Positions 36,485 to 45,437 of a stretch of 54,359 nucleotides of DNA are shown one piece after another. The translations under genes and the position numbers were made by a program. Positions within the stretch are counted from its first letter, which is position 1, and the number at the start of each line of letters is the position of its first letter. The DNA comes from Hirschia sp. (GTDB lineage Bacteria > Pseudomonadota > Alphaproteobacteria > Caulobacterales > Hyphomonadaceae), in the NCBI GenBank assembly GCA_002709235.1, contig PAQI01000006.1, forward strand, positions 1-54,359, given 5' to 3'. The notes beneath the pieces were generated by a model. The model saw only the letters and a list, made by a program, of their open reading frames with translations. It did not search any database and was not told the DNA's origin.

Positions 36485-37687
36485 TCACTTCCTCAGGGCC
36501 TCGACGCCCGGAAGTGCCTTGCCTTCCATCCATTCGAGGAACGCGCCCCCGGCCGTGGAAATGAAGGTAAAGTCGTCTGCCGCACCTGCGTGATTGAGGG
36601 CTGCAACCGTGTCGCCTCCCCCCGCAACTGCCGTGATCTTGCCAGCCTTGGCGAGCTCACCCGCACCCTTGGCGGCGGTCACAGTTGCTGCGTCGAAAGG
36701 CTCCATTTCGAACGCACCCAGTGGCCCGTTCCAGATCACCGTTTTAGAAGCGGCCATCTTGTCCACCAATGCCTTGGCACTTTGTGGACCTGCATCGAGG
36801 ATCATCTCGTCGTCAGCCACATCGCCCGGCTTGCAGACGCGGTTAGCTGCATTTGCCTTGAATTCCTTTGTGCAGACATAATCCACCGGCAGAAGGATCT
36901 CACAGCCCGATGCCTTCGCTGCTGCCTGGATTTCTTTCACTGTACCTGCCAGATCCGGCTCACACAGCGATTTTCCAACCGCAACGCCATCGGCAAAGAT
37001 GAAGGTGTTGGCCATGCCGCCACCGATCGCCAACACGTCGACCTTGCCGACAAGGTTCTTCAGCAAGTCGATCTTGGAGGAGACTTTCGCACCGCCAACA
37101 ACCGCCACAACCGGACGTACCGGATTGCCCAATGCTGCATCCAGCGAGGACAGCTCCTTTTCCATCGACTTGCCAGCATAGGCGGGCAGCAATTGTGCCA
37201 CACCTTCAGTAGAGGCATGCGCGCGGTGAGCAGCCGAGAAGGCGTCATTCACATAGATGTCCGCAAGCTTGGCCATGTCCTTGGCCAGAGCTGGATCATT
37301 TGTTTCCTCGCCTGGCTCGAAGCGTGTGTTTTCCATCAGGATCACATCGCCTGCACTGCGGCTGTCGACAAAGGCATGCGCCTTTTCGTGAAACCCGCAA
37401 TTTTCAGCAAAGAATACAGGCTCACCCAGCACCTTGGAGAAGGCTTCTGCAACGGGTTTGAGGCTCATTTCGGGAACCACTTTTCCCTTGGGACGTCCAA
37501 AATGCGCCATCAGGGCAACTTTGGCACCCTTTTCCAGCAGTGCATTTACGGTTGGCAAGGCTGCGGTCAGACGGGTGTCATCGGTCACTTCGCCCGCTTC
37601 ATTCATGGGCACGTTGAAATCAACTCGCACCAGCGCCGTCTTGCCGGTCAGGTCACCAGCATCATCTATGGTTTTGAAATCAGGCAC
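36485..37687 (-). CDS. pgk: Phosphoglycerate kinase
   Basis: 400 residues from GTG 37687, chosen because TAGGAG lies seven bases upstream and the protein then begins [20 protein letters not shown] like other Pgk proteins; the longer frame to 37732 would overlap marC. Motifs: [54 protein letters not shown] and [12 protein letters not shown]. It transfers phosphate between 1,3-bisphosphoglycerate and ADP in glycolysis/gluconeogenesis. Only 10 bp separate it from the marC stop, so it should be co-transcribed with marC. Confidence 0.97.
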   Translation of the reverse strand: MPDFKTIDDAGDLTGKTALVRVDFNVPMNEAGEVTDDTRLTAALPTVNALLEKGAKVALMAHFGRPKGKVVPEMSLKPVAEAFSKVLGEPVFFAENCGFHEKAHAFVDSRSAGDVILMENTRFEPGEETNDPALAKDMAKLADIYVNDAFSAAHRAHASTEGVAQLLPAYAGKSMEKELSSLDAALGNPVRPVVAVVGGAKVSSKIDLLKNLVGKVDVLAIGGGMANTFIFADGVAVGKSLCEPDLAGTVKEIQAAAKASGCEILLPVDYVCTKEFKANAANRVCKPGDVADDEMILDAGPQSAKALVDKMAASKTVIWNGPLGAFEMEPFDAATVTAAKGAGELAKAGKITAVAGGGDTVAALNHAGAADDFTFISTAGGAFLEWMEGKALPGVEALRK

Positions 37688-37697
37688 GAAAAAACTC

Positions 37698-38327
37698 CTA
37701 TCCAGTAAAATCAATAACGCCGAGCGCGGCAAATCCCTTCAGGATCGAATCGACAGCGACAGTCGACAGAATGATCCCCATGACACGACTGATGACGCTG
37801 GCCCCCGCAACGCCGATGACCTTGAGGATCGGACTGGCCAGCAACAGCAAAAGCAGCGTGATCAACAAGACCCCCAACAACAAACCAGACGTGATGGCCT
37901 GCTCTGTGACAGAGTTCCTGTGATTGTCGGTAAGAATGATAACCGCCAGCATCGCCCCCGGTGATGCGATGGACGGTATGGCCAAGGGAAACACGGCACT
38001 TTGCGTATGGCTGGCTTCGACCTCGGCGATTTCCTGTTCGGTCTTGGACTTGCCGAAAATCATGGTCAGCGCAAACAGGAACAGAATGATCCCGCCTGCA
38101 ATCTGGAATGTTCCAAGCTCCAGCCCAAGGGCTTCAAACACGATCTGCCCGCACAGCAGGAAGAAGAACAGGACCCCCGCTGCGATCAGAACGGATTGAA
38201 ACGCAATCTTGCGACGGACCGATGCCGAAAACGCCGCTGTCGTCGCCATGAAAACAGGGATTGTCCCCACAGGATCGATCACCACAGTCAACGTGATGAA
38301 TTCCCTGAAGAGCAATCCCCATTCCAT
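37698..38327 (-). CDS. marC: MarC family integral membrane protein
   Basis: 209 residues with six predicted helices, the MarC/UPF0056 pattern: [19 protein letters not shown] in the first helix and [21 protein letters not shown] after the third. [20 protein letters not shown] marks the middle of the protein. Function of the family is unsettled; the original link to antibiotic resistance has not held up. It lies between gap (36 bp upstream) and pgk (10 bp downstream) on the same strand, an unexpected place inside a glycolytic run. Confidence 0.92.
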   Translation of the reverse strand: MEWGLLFREFITLTVVIDPVGTIPVFMATTAAFSASVRRKIAFQSVLIAAGVLFFFLLCGQIVFEALGLELGTFQIAGGIILFLFALTMIFGKSKTEQEIAEVEASHTQSAVFPLAIPSIASPGAMLAVIILTDNHRNSVTEQAITSGLLLGVLLITLLLLLLASPILKVIGVAGASVISRVMGIILSTVAVDSILKGFAALGVIDFTG

Positions 38328-38362
38328 GTCAAATACAGATCCGACGATCTTAACCTCTCAGT

Positions 38363-39370
38363 CTAGATCAATTTCGCCATTGCGATTGCGGTGTCGGACA
38401 TGCGTGTGGAGAAGCCCCACTCATTGTCATACCAGGACAGGATGGACACCATCGTGCCGTCCATGACCTTGGTCTGGTCCATGTGGAAGACCGAAGAGTG
38501 TGGGTCGTGGTTGAAGTCCGTGGAGACGTTAGGCGCGTTGGTGTAGCCCAGAACGCCCTTCATCGGACCGTCAGCAGCAGCCTTGATGGCCGCATTCACT
38601 TCTTCAACCGTGGTTGCGCGCTTGGCGATGAATTTCAGGTCGACAACCGATACGTTCGGTGTCGGTACGCGCATGGCGAAACCGTCCAGCTTGCCGTTCA
38701 GTTCCGGAAGCACCAGGCCAACAGCCTTGGCAGCACCGGTAGATGTCGGGATCATGGAGAGTGCAGCTGCACGACCGCGGTAGAGATCCTTGTGCATGGT
38801 GTCCAGCGTTGGCTGGTCGCCCGTGTAGGAGTGGATCGTCGTCATCATGCCCTTTTCGATGCCGATGGCGTCGTTAAGCGCCTTGGCGACCGGAGACAGG
38901 CAGTTCGTGGTGCAGGATGCGTTGGAAACGACCAGGTCGTCCTTGGTCAGCACATCGTGGTTCACACCGTAAACGATGGTCTTGTCAGCACCGCCCGCAG
39001 GTGCGGACACCAGCACGCGCTTTGCACCGGCCTTGAGGTGGGCAGAAGCCTTTTCCTTGTCGGCGAAGATACCGGTACATTCCATTGCAACATCGACATT
39101 GTTCTCTGCGTGGGGCAGTTCGGCCGGGTTGCGGATTGCTGTGACCTTGAAACGCTGGCCACCGACAACGATCGTGTCACCGTCTACCGATACGTCCATC
39201 GGCAGCGTGCCGTGAATGGAGTCATATTTCAGCAGGTGAGCATTAGTTTCGACTGGCCCGAGGTCATTTACGGAAACGACTTCGATGTCGGTCCGGCCGT
39301 GTTCCAGAATGGAGCGAAGCACGTTCCGCCCGATACGACCGAAACCATTGATTGCTACACGCACTGTCAT
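38363..39370 (-). CDS. gap: Glyceraldehyde-3-phosphate dehydrogenase
   Basis: 335 residues, type I GAPDH. NAD-binding [11 protein letters not shown], adenosine-binding VNDLG (Asp36 favours NAD+ over NADP+), catalytic Cys153 in SNASCTTNC and His in [10 protein letters not shown]. The C-terminus [12 protein letters not shown] is typical. It oxidatively phosphorylates glyceraldehyde-3-phosphate. It lies 83 bp downstream of tkt and 35 bp upstream of marC, forming a probable carbon-metabolism operon. Confidence 0.98.
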   Translation of the reverse strand: MTVRVAINGFGRIGRNVLRSILEHGRTDIEVVSVNDLGPVETNAHLLKYDSIHGTLPMDVSVDGDTIVVGGQRFKVTAIRNPAELPHAENNVDVAMECTGIFADKEKASAHLKAGAKRVLVSAPAGGADKTIVYGVNHDVLTKDDLVVSNASCTTNCLSPVAKALNDAIGIEKGMMTTIHSYTGDQPTLDTMHKDLYRGRAAALSMIPTSTGAAKAVGLVLPELNGKLDGFAMRVPTPNVSVVDLKFIAKRATTVEEVNAAIKAAADGPMKGVLGYTNAPNVSTDFNHDPHSSVFHMDQTKVMDGTMVSILSWYDNEWGFSTRMSDTAIAMAKLI

Positions 39371-39453
39371 TTTTAGATCCCTTATATGTCCCGTTTGACG
39401 CAGACCAGCCTGCAGGATTCGGGCCGGTCCGCTTCAAGTTGAATGAGGATCTT

Positions 39454-41430
39454 CTAAACGCGCTTTAACGCAGCGTCCACCACCGCTTCAGCGGTAATGC
39501 CGAAGTGCTGGTAAAGATCCTTGTAAGGTGCCGAGGCACCAAAACCGTTCATGCCGACAAACCCACCGTCGGAACCAACATACTGATCCCATCCAAAGCG
39601 AATGCCTGCTTCCACCGCCACTTTCGGCAATGACCCGCCCAGAACCTCTTCCTTGTAAGCATCGGACTGCGCATCGAACAGTTCGAAACAAGGCATGGAG
39701 ACCACGCGGGCAGCTATGCCCTGATCGGCCAGCTTTGACTGCGCTTCCAGAGCAAGCGACAATTCAGATCCGGTTCCGATGAGAACAATTTGCGCATTGT
39801 CGGCATCCTTCAGGACGTAGCCGCCTTTCGCGCAGAGATTTTCTACCACATGTGTTGATCGCACGGAAGGTACACCTTGTCGCGTCAACGCGATGACGGA
39901 GGGCGTCTTGTCGAAGGACAGCGCCATCTGCCAGCACTCTGCGGTTTCAACGCCATCAGCCGGACGGAAGACCATCAGGTTCGGCATGGCCCGCAAAGAG
40001 GCAACCTGCTCAACAGGCTGGTGAGTAGGACCATCTTCACCCAGACCGATGGAGTCATGCGTCATCACATGGATCACGCGCGTCTGCATCAACGCACCCA
40101 GGCGGATCGCCGGACGTGAATAATCGGCAAATGCCAGGAAGGTCCCGGAATAAGGGATCACCCCACCATGCAGTGACATGCCGTTCATCGCCGCTGCCAT
40201 GGCGTGTTCACGCACACCATAGTGCACATAACGCCCCGCAGGTGCGTCTGGTGTCATAGGAGGTGTGTGAGAGGTCTTGGTGTTGTTGGAGCCGGTCAGG
40301 TCAGCAGATCCACCGACCATTTCCGGTACCAGCCCGGTCAGCACTTCAAGCGCAGCCCCGGACCATTGGCGTGTCGCCTTGGTCTCGCCGCCTTCAGCCA
40401 CCGCCTTCTTGTGCGCAATGATCGCTTCATCAGAACCTGTCGGCAATTCACCAGCAATGGCACGTTTGAAATCTGCCGCCTGATCAGACCCAGACACTCT
40501 TGCTTCCCACTGCGCGCGGATATCGCTGGAGCGTGTGCCCGCCTTGCGCCATGCCGACAGCACGTCATCCGGCACGACAAATGGCGCGTGCGGCCAACCG
40601 ATGTTCTTGCGGATGCCCTCAATCTCATCAGCCCCGTAAGGCCCGCCATGCGCCTTGCCGGTTCCGGCAATTGTCGGCGCACCAAAACCGATTGTCGTGC
40701 GACACGCGATCATTGAAGGGCGTGGGTCTGCCTTGGCTTTCTCGATTGCTGCCGCAACGGCTTCCGGATCGTGGCCATCAACTTCTTCGACCTGCCAGCC
40801 AGAGGATGCAAAACGTGCCGTCTGCTTGGTGCAATCCGTCAGGTTGATACCGCCATCAATGGTGACTTCATTGTCGTCGAACAGGACGATCAGCTTGCCC
40901 AGTTTCTGATATCCAGCCAGCGTGATCGCTTCCTGGCTGATGCCTTCCATGAGACAGCCATCTCCGGCGATCACATAGGTGTAGTGGTCAACAAGATCGT
41001 CGCCATAATTTGCATTCATGAAGCGCTCGGCCATCGCCATACCGACAGCCGTTGCAATCCCCTGCCCCAGTGGCCCGGTCGTGGTCTCGACACCGGGTGT
41101 GATGAAGTTTTCCGGGTGACCCGGCGTGTTCGACCCAAGCTGACGGAAATTGCGGATGTCATCCATCGATACGGAATCATATCCGGTCAGGTGCAGCAAT
41201 GCGTAGATCAGCATTGATCCATGGCCTGCAGACAGCACGAAACGGTCTCGGTCGGCCCAGTCAGGCGCTTTGGGATCAAACTTCAAAAAGCGTGTAAACA
41301 GCACTGTTGCTGCATCAGCCATGCCGAGCGGCAAGCCGACATGTCCACTTTTGGCCTTCTCCACGGCATCCATTGAAAGTGCACGGATGGCGTTGGCCAT
41401 ATCGCGATTGGTAATATTTGAAGTTGTCAT
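39454..41430 (-). CDS. tkt: Transketolase
   Basis: 658 residues from ATG 41430 (MTTSNITNRDMANAIRALSM), the normal N-terminus; the frame continues to 41487 but that part overlaps upstream sequence without conservation. TPP-binding GDGCLMEGISQEAITLAGYQ, DDNEVTIDG, catalytic histidines in SAGHGSML and VMTHDSIGLGEDGPTHQPVE, and the phosphate-binding RPADGVET. It shuttles two-carbon units in the pentose-phosphate pathway. It is the first gene of the tkt-gap-marC-pgk-fba run; its promoter shares a 120-bp divergent region with DUF4164-zapA. Confidence 0.98.
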   Translation of the reverse strand: MTTSNITNRDMANAIRALSMDAVEKAKSGHVGLPLGMADAATVLFTRFLKFDPKAPDWADRDRFVLSAGHGSMLIYALLHLTGYDSVSMDDIRNFRQLGSNTPGHPENFITPGVETTTGPLGQGIATAVGMAMAERFMNANYGDDLVDHYTYVIAGDGCLMEGISQEAITLAGYQKLGKLIVLFDDNEVTIDGGINLTDCTKQTARFASSGWQVEEVDGHDPEAVAAAIEKAKADPRPSMIACRTTIGFGAPTIAGTGKAHGGPYGADEIEGIRKNIGWPHAPFVVPDDVLSAWRKAGTRSSDIRAQWEARVSGSDQAADFKRAIAGELPTGSDEAIIAHKKAVAEGGETKATRQWSGAALEVLTGLVPEMVGGSADLTGSNNTKTSHTPPMTPDAPAGRYVHYGVREHAMAAAMNGMSLHGGVIPYSGTFLAFADYSRPAIRLGALMQTRVIHVMTHDSIGLGEDGPTHQPVEQVASLRAMPNLMVFRPADGVETAECWQMALSFDKTPSVIALTRQGVPSVRSTHVVENLCAKGGYVLKDADNAQIVLIGTGSELSLALEAQSKLADQGIAARVVSMPCFELFDAQSDAYKEEVLGGSLPKVAVEAGIRFGWDQYVGSDGGFVGMNGFGASAPYKDLYQHFGITAEAVVDAALKRV

Positions 41431-41550
41431 TGTGCTGGCCCTTTGACAGTCTGTCGGACGGGGTAACCGTAAAAACCGCCGCGTCAAGCCTGTGCAAGTA
41501 GCGTTTGTGCATGAAATCGGCTACAAACGAATTATCTTGTTTATGGCGTA

Positions 41551-41841
41551 ATGATGGACGACGGTTCAATTCAGACTATTGATATTGAAGGCGCAGCTCA
41601 AAAGCTGGGCGGTGCACTCGATTCTCTGGAGTCGCGTCTCGACGATCTTTTTGATAGATTGAATGCCATAAAGCCTGTCGAGCGCGAGGCTGAAGCGTTG
41701 CGACGGGACAGATCTCGCCTGGCGAATGATCTGGATGCCGCAAGGGCGCGGGAACGTGAGCTGCAAGAACTCGCGGACGAGGCCTCAGACGCATTGGGTG
41801 CGGCGATTAAGGAAGTGAGAGAAGCACTGGGCAAGGTCTGA
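41551..41841 (+). CDS. DUF4164 family coiled-coil protein
   Basis: 96 residues; adjacent ATGs at 41551 and 41554. Heptad-rich helical protein (AAQKLGGALDSLESRLDDLF ... LRRDRSRLANDLDAARARERELQELA), the DUF4164 family usually found directly before zapA in alphaproteobacteria. In this position ZapB-like or ZauP-like accessory proteins of ZapA are known in Caulobacter, but the link here is inference. It precedes zapA by 41 bp on the same strand. Confidence 0.8.
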   Translation: MMDDGSIQTIDIEGAAQKLGGALDSLESRLDDLFDRLNAIKPVEREAEALRRDRSRLANDLDAARARERELQELADEASDALGAAIKEVREALGKV

Positions 41842-41882
41842 AGAAATCAGGTCGGATACAGTGCTATAAGGGGTGATAAGTG

Positions 41883-42209
41883 ATGGCTAAAGCTGACATC
41901 TCCGTCAATGGAAAGAGATATCTCGTCGCGTGTGAGGACGGTCAGGAAAACCGCCTGCATCAACTCGCAGATCGATTTGATCAACGCGTCACCGAAATGG
42001 CGGGCGTGATGGGTGATATCGGAGCGGAACGCCTGTTTCTCGCCGCCGCCCTGTCATTGATCGATGAACTGGAAGACACTGAGCGCCAGACCGGCTTGAG
42101 CCATCTCGATCAACGCATCTCCACCATCGAGAATTCGGCCGTGCAGGCACTTCTGGAAGCCGCAGAGCGCATTGAACGTATTTCAGGCCGCGTCGAACGC
42201 GCCAGCTGA
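41883..42209 (+). CDS. zapA: Cell division protein ZapA
   Basis: 108 residues from ATG 41883 (GTG 41880 is adjacent; AGGGG lies upstream). Typical ZapA: ADISVNGKRYLVACEDGQENRLHQLADRFD, then the Gly-Asp-IGAERLFLAAALSLIDELE region and a C-terminal coiled coil. ZapA bundles FtsZ filaments at mid-cell. The 6S RNA often found downstream of zapA is absent: the next gene converges with 23 bp between stops. Confidence 0.92.
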   Translation: MAKADISVNGKRYLVACEDGQENRLHQLADRFDQRVTEMAGVMGDIGAERLFLAAALSLIDELEDTERQTGLSHLDQRISTIENSAVQALLEAAERIERISGRVERAS

Positions 42210-42232
42210 TTTTCTGCCATTCGGAACACCCT

Positions 42233-43897
42233 TCAGGGCGAGGATGGCCGAATCAGAACTGACTGGAAGCGTTGACGCCCCAGAACACGTTCTTCCTGAT
42301 CCTGATTGAAGGCGCGATATTCACCCACAGGCGTGGCCGCTATTCCATTCTCCCGCAAAATGCTCGCGACAGCTTCCGCCCTGCGATAAGCCAGCGCCTG
42401 ATTGTTGAAGCGCTGCACCGCACCGGCAGTCGATGCATAACCGACAACTTCGACCGCCTCGACATTCCACCGTTCCAACGCCCATTGGCAATCATTGATG
42501 ATTTTCAGGGCGCCGGCATCAAGGTCATCGGCCCCTTCCGCAAACGGTATCAACGGCATCTCGACGACTGGCGGCGTCACGGTCATTTGCCATGCCGGAA
42601 AATTCCGCCCGAGCCCTTCTTCGCTGACACGCCAGGCCGAAACAGGAAAGTCCGGGCTCTGCGCGCCGAAGAAATGCGCTGTCTGCGCTTGCGCATCGAT
42701 ATCAGCCGCCGCGAGTGGAAAGGCTGCCGCATTACGCACCTCGGCTTCAGTCCGCTGGCGTTCGGCGATCACCTTGAGCTCATTGACCTCTGCGCGCAGA
42801 GGAGCCGTCAATGAAGATTCAGCCAGCTTGATCATCTGGGCGCGTTCAACATCCCGGTCTTCATTGACCAGCACCTGATCCATAGCCACCTGAACATTGC
42901 CCGACAGTTTCCGCGAAAGCACATCCTGCAATTGTGCTTCGGCCCCCGGCACACGCTCTCGCGTCAGCACCGTGACCTCGACATTGATCGGCGCGTCGCG
43001 TGGAAATGATACAAACACATCACCTGCGCGTGCGCGCTTGCCCTGAAAAGGCGTCAGAACATTGGCTTTCACCACATTGTTCACCGTCGTTTCATAGGCG
43101 ATATCACGCAGCGCCAGCCCCAGCGGTGCTGACAGGCCCGCAAACACAAGCAGGATCAATACGGACTGCCACACAGTCGTGCTCCGCCCATGTCCCTTGC
43201 CGAAACCGTAGAGCCGCGACATCAGCGTTACCGTCAACGCAATTGCCAGCAAGTTGGTCATGAACAGAAAAAAGGCTCCGCCCGCCACTGCCGGTTCAGC
43301 CACAGCAAGACCATAACCAGTCACGGCCAGTGGCGGCATCAGGGCTGTTGCGATCGCCACACCCACAATGGTTTCGCCCTTGCGATTGATCACGGCATAA
43401 CCACCGGCAAGACCAGAGAAGACAGCAACCAGCAGGTCAAAGAAATTGGGCCGCGTCCGCGCCAGGATCTCTGGCGTCGGATCGGTCAGCGGTGAGAGTT
43501 TGACGATGAGGATCGAAATCGCCAGCGCCCCCAGGACACCACAGGCCATCGAGAACACAGACCGCCGCAAAGCGACAAGATCCAGCGTTGACAGCGAAAA
43601 CCCCATCAACATGATCGGTCCCATCAGGGGTGAAATCAACATGGCCCCGATGATGACAGCCGGTGAGGACAATAACAGACCGAGCGTCGCGATCGCACAG
43701 GACATCACGATCATGAACAGGTAGCGGCCAGACAGCTGGCCTTCTTCACGCACATGCTCGACAACATCTTCATGATCGATACGGCGCGAGAGGAGTTTCA
43801 CCCCTACCCAGAACCAACGCACGATCCAGGGCGGCTCCTTGCGGAGCTCCTGTGCGTCATCATTCCGTGAAGAATCTGTCTGTTGAGAGTCAGCCAT
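42233..43897 (-). CDS. DUF389 membrane protein fused to a C-terminal OmpA-like domain
   Basis: 554 residues from ATG 43897, where AGGGG lies seven bases upstream. Residues about 50-270 carry seven or more helices of the DUF389 family (SGRYLFMIVMSCAIATLGLL, SSPAVIIGAMLISPLMGPIM, FFDLLVAVFSGLAGGYAVI and ATALMPPLAVTGYGLAVA). A periplasmic region follows with helical and beta segments. The last ~115 residues (ALKIINDCQWALERWNVEAV ... VVGYASTAGAVQRFNNQALA ... YRRAEAVASILRENGIAATP) match an OmpA/MotB-type peptidoglycan-binding fold, although the usual Asp of 'TDxxG' is replaced (STAG). Function unknown; the fusion suggests a wall-attached transporter or sensor. Confidence 0.85.
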   Translation of the reverse strand: MADSQQTDSSRNDDAQELRKEPPWIVRWFWVGVKLLSRRIDHEDVVEHVREEGQLSGRYLFMIVMSCAIATLGLLLSSPAVIIGAMLISPLMGPIMLMGFSLSTLDLVALRRSVFSMACGVLGALAISILIVKLSPLTDPTPEILARTRPNFFDLLVAVFSGLAGGYAVINRKGETIVGVAIATALMPPLAVTGYGLAVAEPAVAGGAFFLFMTNLLAIALTVTLMSRLYGFGKGHGRSTTVWQSVLILLVFAGLSAPLGLALRDIAYETTVNNVVKANVLTPFQGKRARAGDVFVSFPRDAPINVEVTVLTRERVPGAEAQLQDVLSRKLSGNVQVAMDQVLVNEDRDVERAQMIKLAESSLTAPLRAEVNELKVIAERQRTEAEVRNAAAFPLAAADIDAQAQTAHFFGAQSPDFPVSAWRVSEEGLGRNFPAWQMTVTPPVVEMPLIPFAEGADDLDAGALKIINDCQWALERWNVEAVEVVGYASTAGAVQRFNNQALAYRRAEAVASILRENGIAATPVGEYRAFNQDQEERVLGRQRFQSVLIRPSSP

Positions 43898-43990
43898 CTT
43901 GGCCCCTGAAAACAATTGCCCGCAATGATTGCATTAAACGGGCCGCGATCAAAACCGCGCATTCAGCTTTTTGTACAGTGATAATTGCAA

Positions 43991-45286
43991 TCAGTAATGA
44001 TCAGCTGTCAGCCAATCAGGATCTTCCAACGCGTATACCGCGCTACGCCGGCGTGGCTTGCGGCGGCGAAAGGATTCCACCAGCATGTTGACCGACAACC
44101 AGGAAAGGACAATCGCCACGGCTGCCAGTGAGGCCAGCATGAAGCGCATGCGATTATTCCAGGGGATTTCTGCCTTGGCCGTGTGCAAAACGCCCGCTGG
44201 ATCAAGGCGAGCCAGCGCGATGGCCTTGTCGCCACCTGCTTCCGCCACCAGCCTGGCACGGCGAAGATCCGCACTGCCCCGCGCGCTTTCAAGGAACGTT
44301 ATTGCATTGAATACAGACGATTTTTCTGCGATATCCGTAACAATTTTCAGCTCTACTTCCAGATCCTGAAGGGCGTTGCGATTAGCCACCTTGCCAAAGA
44401 TTTCCTCGATGCGACCTGTCTGTCCAACGATGGACATTGCCTCGCCGGTTTCTTCGAACAAGGCACGCTTGAGCCGGCTTGGCGGTACGACGGCATAGAA
44501 CTTCTCCTCGAAATAATCGAGCAGGTCGGGGTTGAGCCGCCCTGCCCGATAGGCAGAACGCAGGATGGACACACCAGCGCGATCCCCTTCTTCGATTACC
44601 GAAAGTCCAATCCCCGACAGCGTGAACGCAAACACATCGATGTCGTCATTGCGCATCCATCTGGCTGCCTCCAGCGCCAGATCACGGCTGGAACCAAGAA
44701 CATTCAGCGATATCTGGTTTGGCGATCCACTGGCTGAATAGCTGACATCTTCCGGAGCTACACCCTGAAGGGTCTCTGCATCATTCTGATAGATGCGATC
44801 ATCTTCGGCCAGCGATGTCGTCAACCATTCCGCCTGGGTGACCCTGCGTGCGCGTTCATATGTTTCCCGCGTGTCTTCCGACACATAGCGAAGCGCCGCT
44901 TCCTCCAGCGCATCATCGCCAGCCTTGGTTCCCTGACGCGCAAACTCCTCCAGCGAACCGGCATCCGGCGCGTCCAGAATAACTGGACCAGCCAATAGCA
45001 GTCCCCGTGCAGACGCCAGCCTGCCTTCATCTGTTTCACGGCGCACAAGATCAGACCAGGCCTGCCTGCGGTCAGGCGCATCGGTCAAGATTTCTGAAAA
45101 GCGCTGATCGATCGCATCGCGCGTATCGGCGATAGACCAGGGCGTGACCTCATAGTCAGCCCCCAGATCACCATAGGCATCCGCGATCAGCCTCGCTCCG
45201 ATAACCGGACCGAGCACCAGAAGGAACAGAAACAGAAAGGCGCTGACCGCCCCGAAAGGCACGCGTCTTTGAGGTTTTCGGATCAT
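43991..45286 (-). CDS. Two-helix membrane protein with large periplasmic domain, function unknown
   Basis: 431 residues from ATG 45286; a TTG at 45346 would add 20 residues, and neither start has a clear ribosome site. One helix lies near the N-terminus (FGAVSAFLFLFLLVLGPVIG) and one near the C-terminus (MRFMLASLAAVAIVLSWLSV), followed by a basic cytoplasmic tail (FRRRKPRRRS). Between them lie about 320 residues of mostly alpha-helical, acidic sequence with no recognisable motifs. It diverges from the FlaEY-like gene. Confidence 0.65.
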   Translation of the reverse strand: MIRKPQRRVPFGAVSAFLFLFLLVLGPVIGARLIADAYGDLGADYEVTPWSIADTRDAIDQRFSEILTDAPDRRQAWSDLVRRETDEGRLASARGLLLAGPVILDAPDAGSLEEFARQGTKAGDDALEEAALRYVSEDTRETYERARRVTQAEWLTTSLAEDDRIYQNDAETLQGVAPEDVSYSASGSPNQISLNVLGSSRDLALEAARWMRNDDIDVFAFTLSGIGLSVIEEGDRAGVSILRSAYRAGRLNPDLLDYFEEKFYAVVPPSRLKRALFEETGEAMSIVGQTGRIEEIFGKVANRNALQDLEVELKIVTDIAEKSSVFNAITFLESARGSADLRRARLVAEAGGDKAIALARLDPAGVLHTAKAEIPWNNRMRFMLASLAAVAIVLSWLSVNMLVESFRRRKPRRRSAVYALEDPDWLTADHY

Positions 45287-45437
45287 TTTCGGACTGCCAA
45301 AGGCGAACAGGAACTCAACATGAGACGACAATCTCTTTTCGATCAAATCGATATAGCCCCGTTAGCGATTTCCTCACGAGAAACAAGTATTTTCAAGTCT
45401 TGAACTGCGTCAAAACAGAAATATTTCCCTTTGACAG

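Noticed and set aside
36590-37708. 372-codon open frame on the plus strand opposite pgk
   Set aside because: Antisense shadow of pgk; no domain, no ribosome site, no conserved features.
42210-42232. 6S RNA, which often follows zapA
   Set aside because: Only 23 bases separate zapA from the convergent DUF389 gene, so there is no room for it here.
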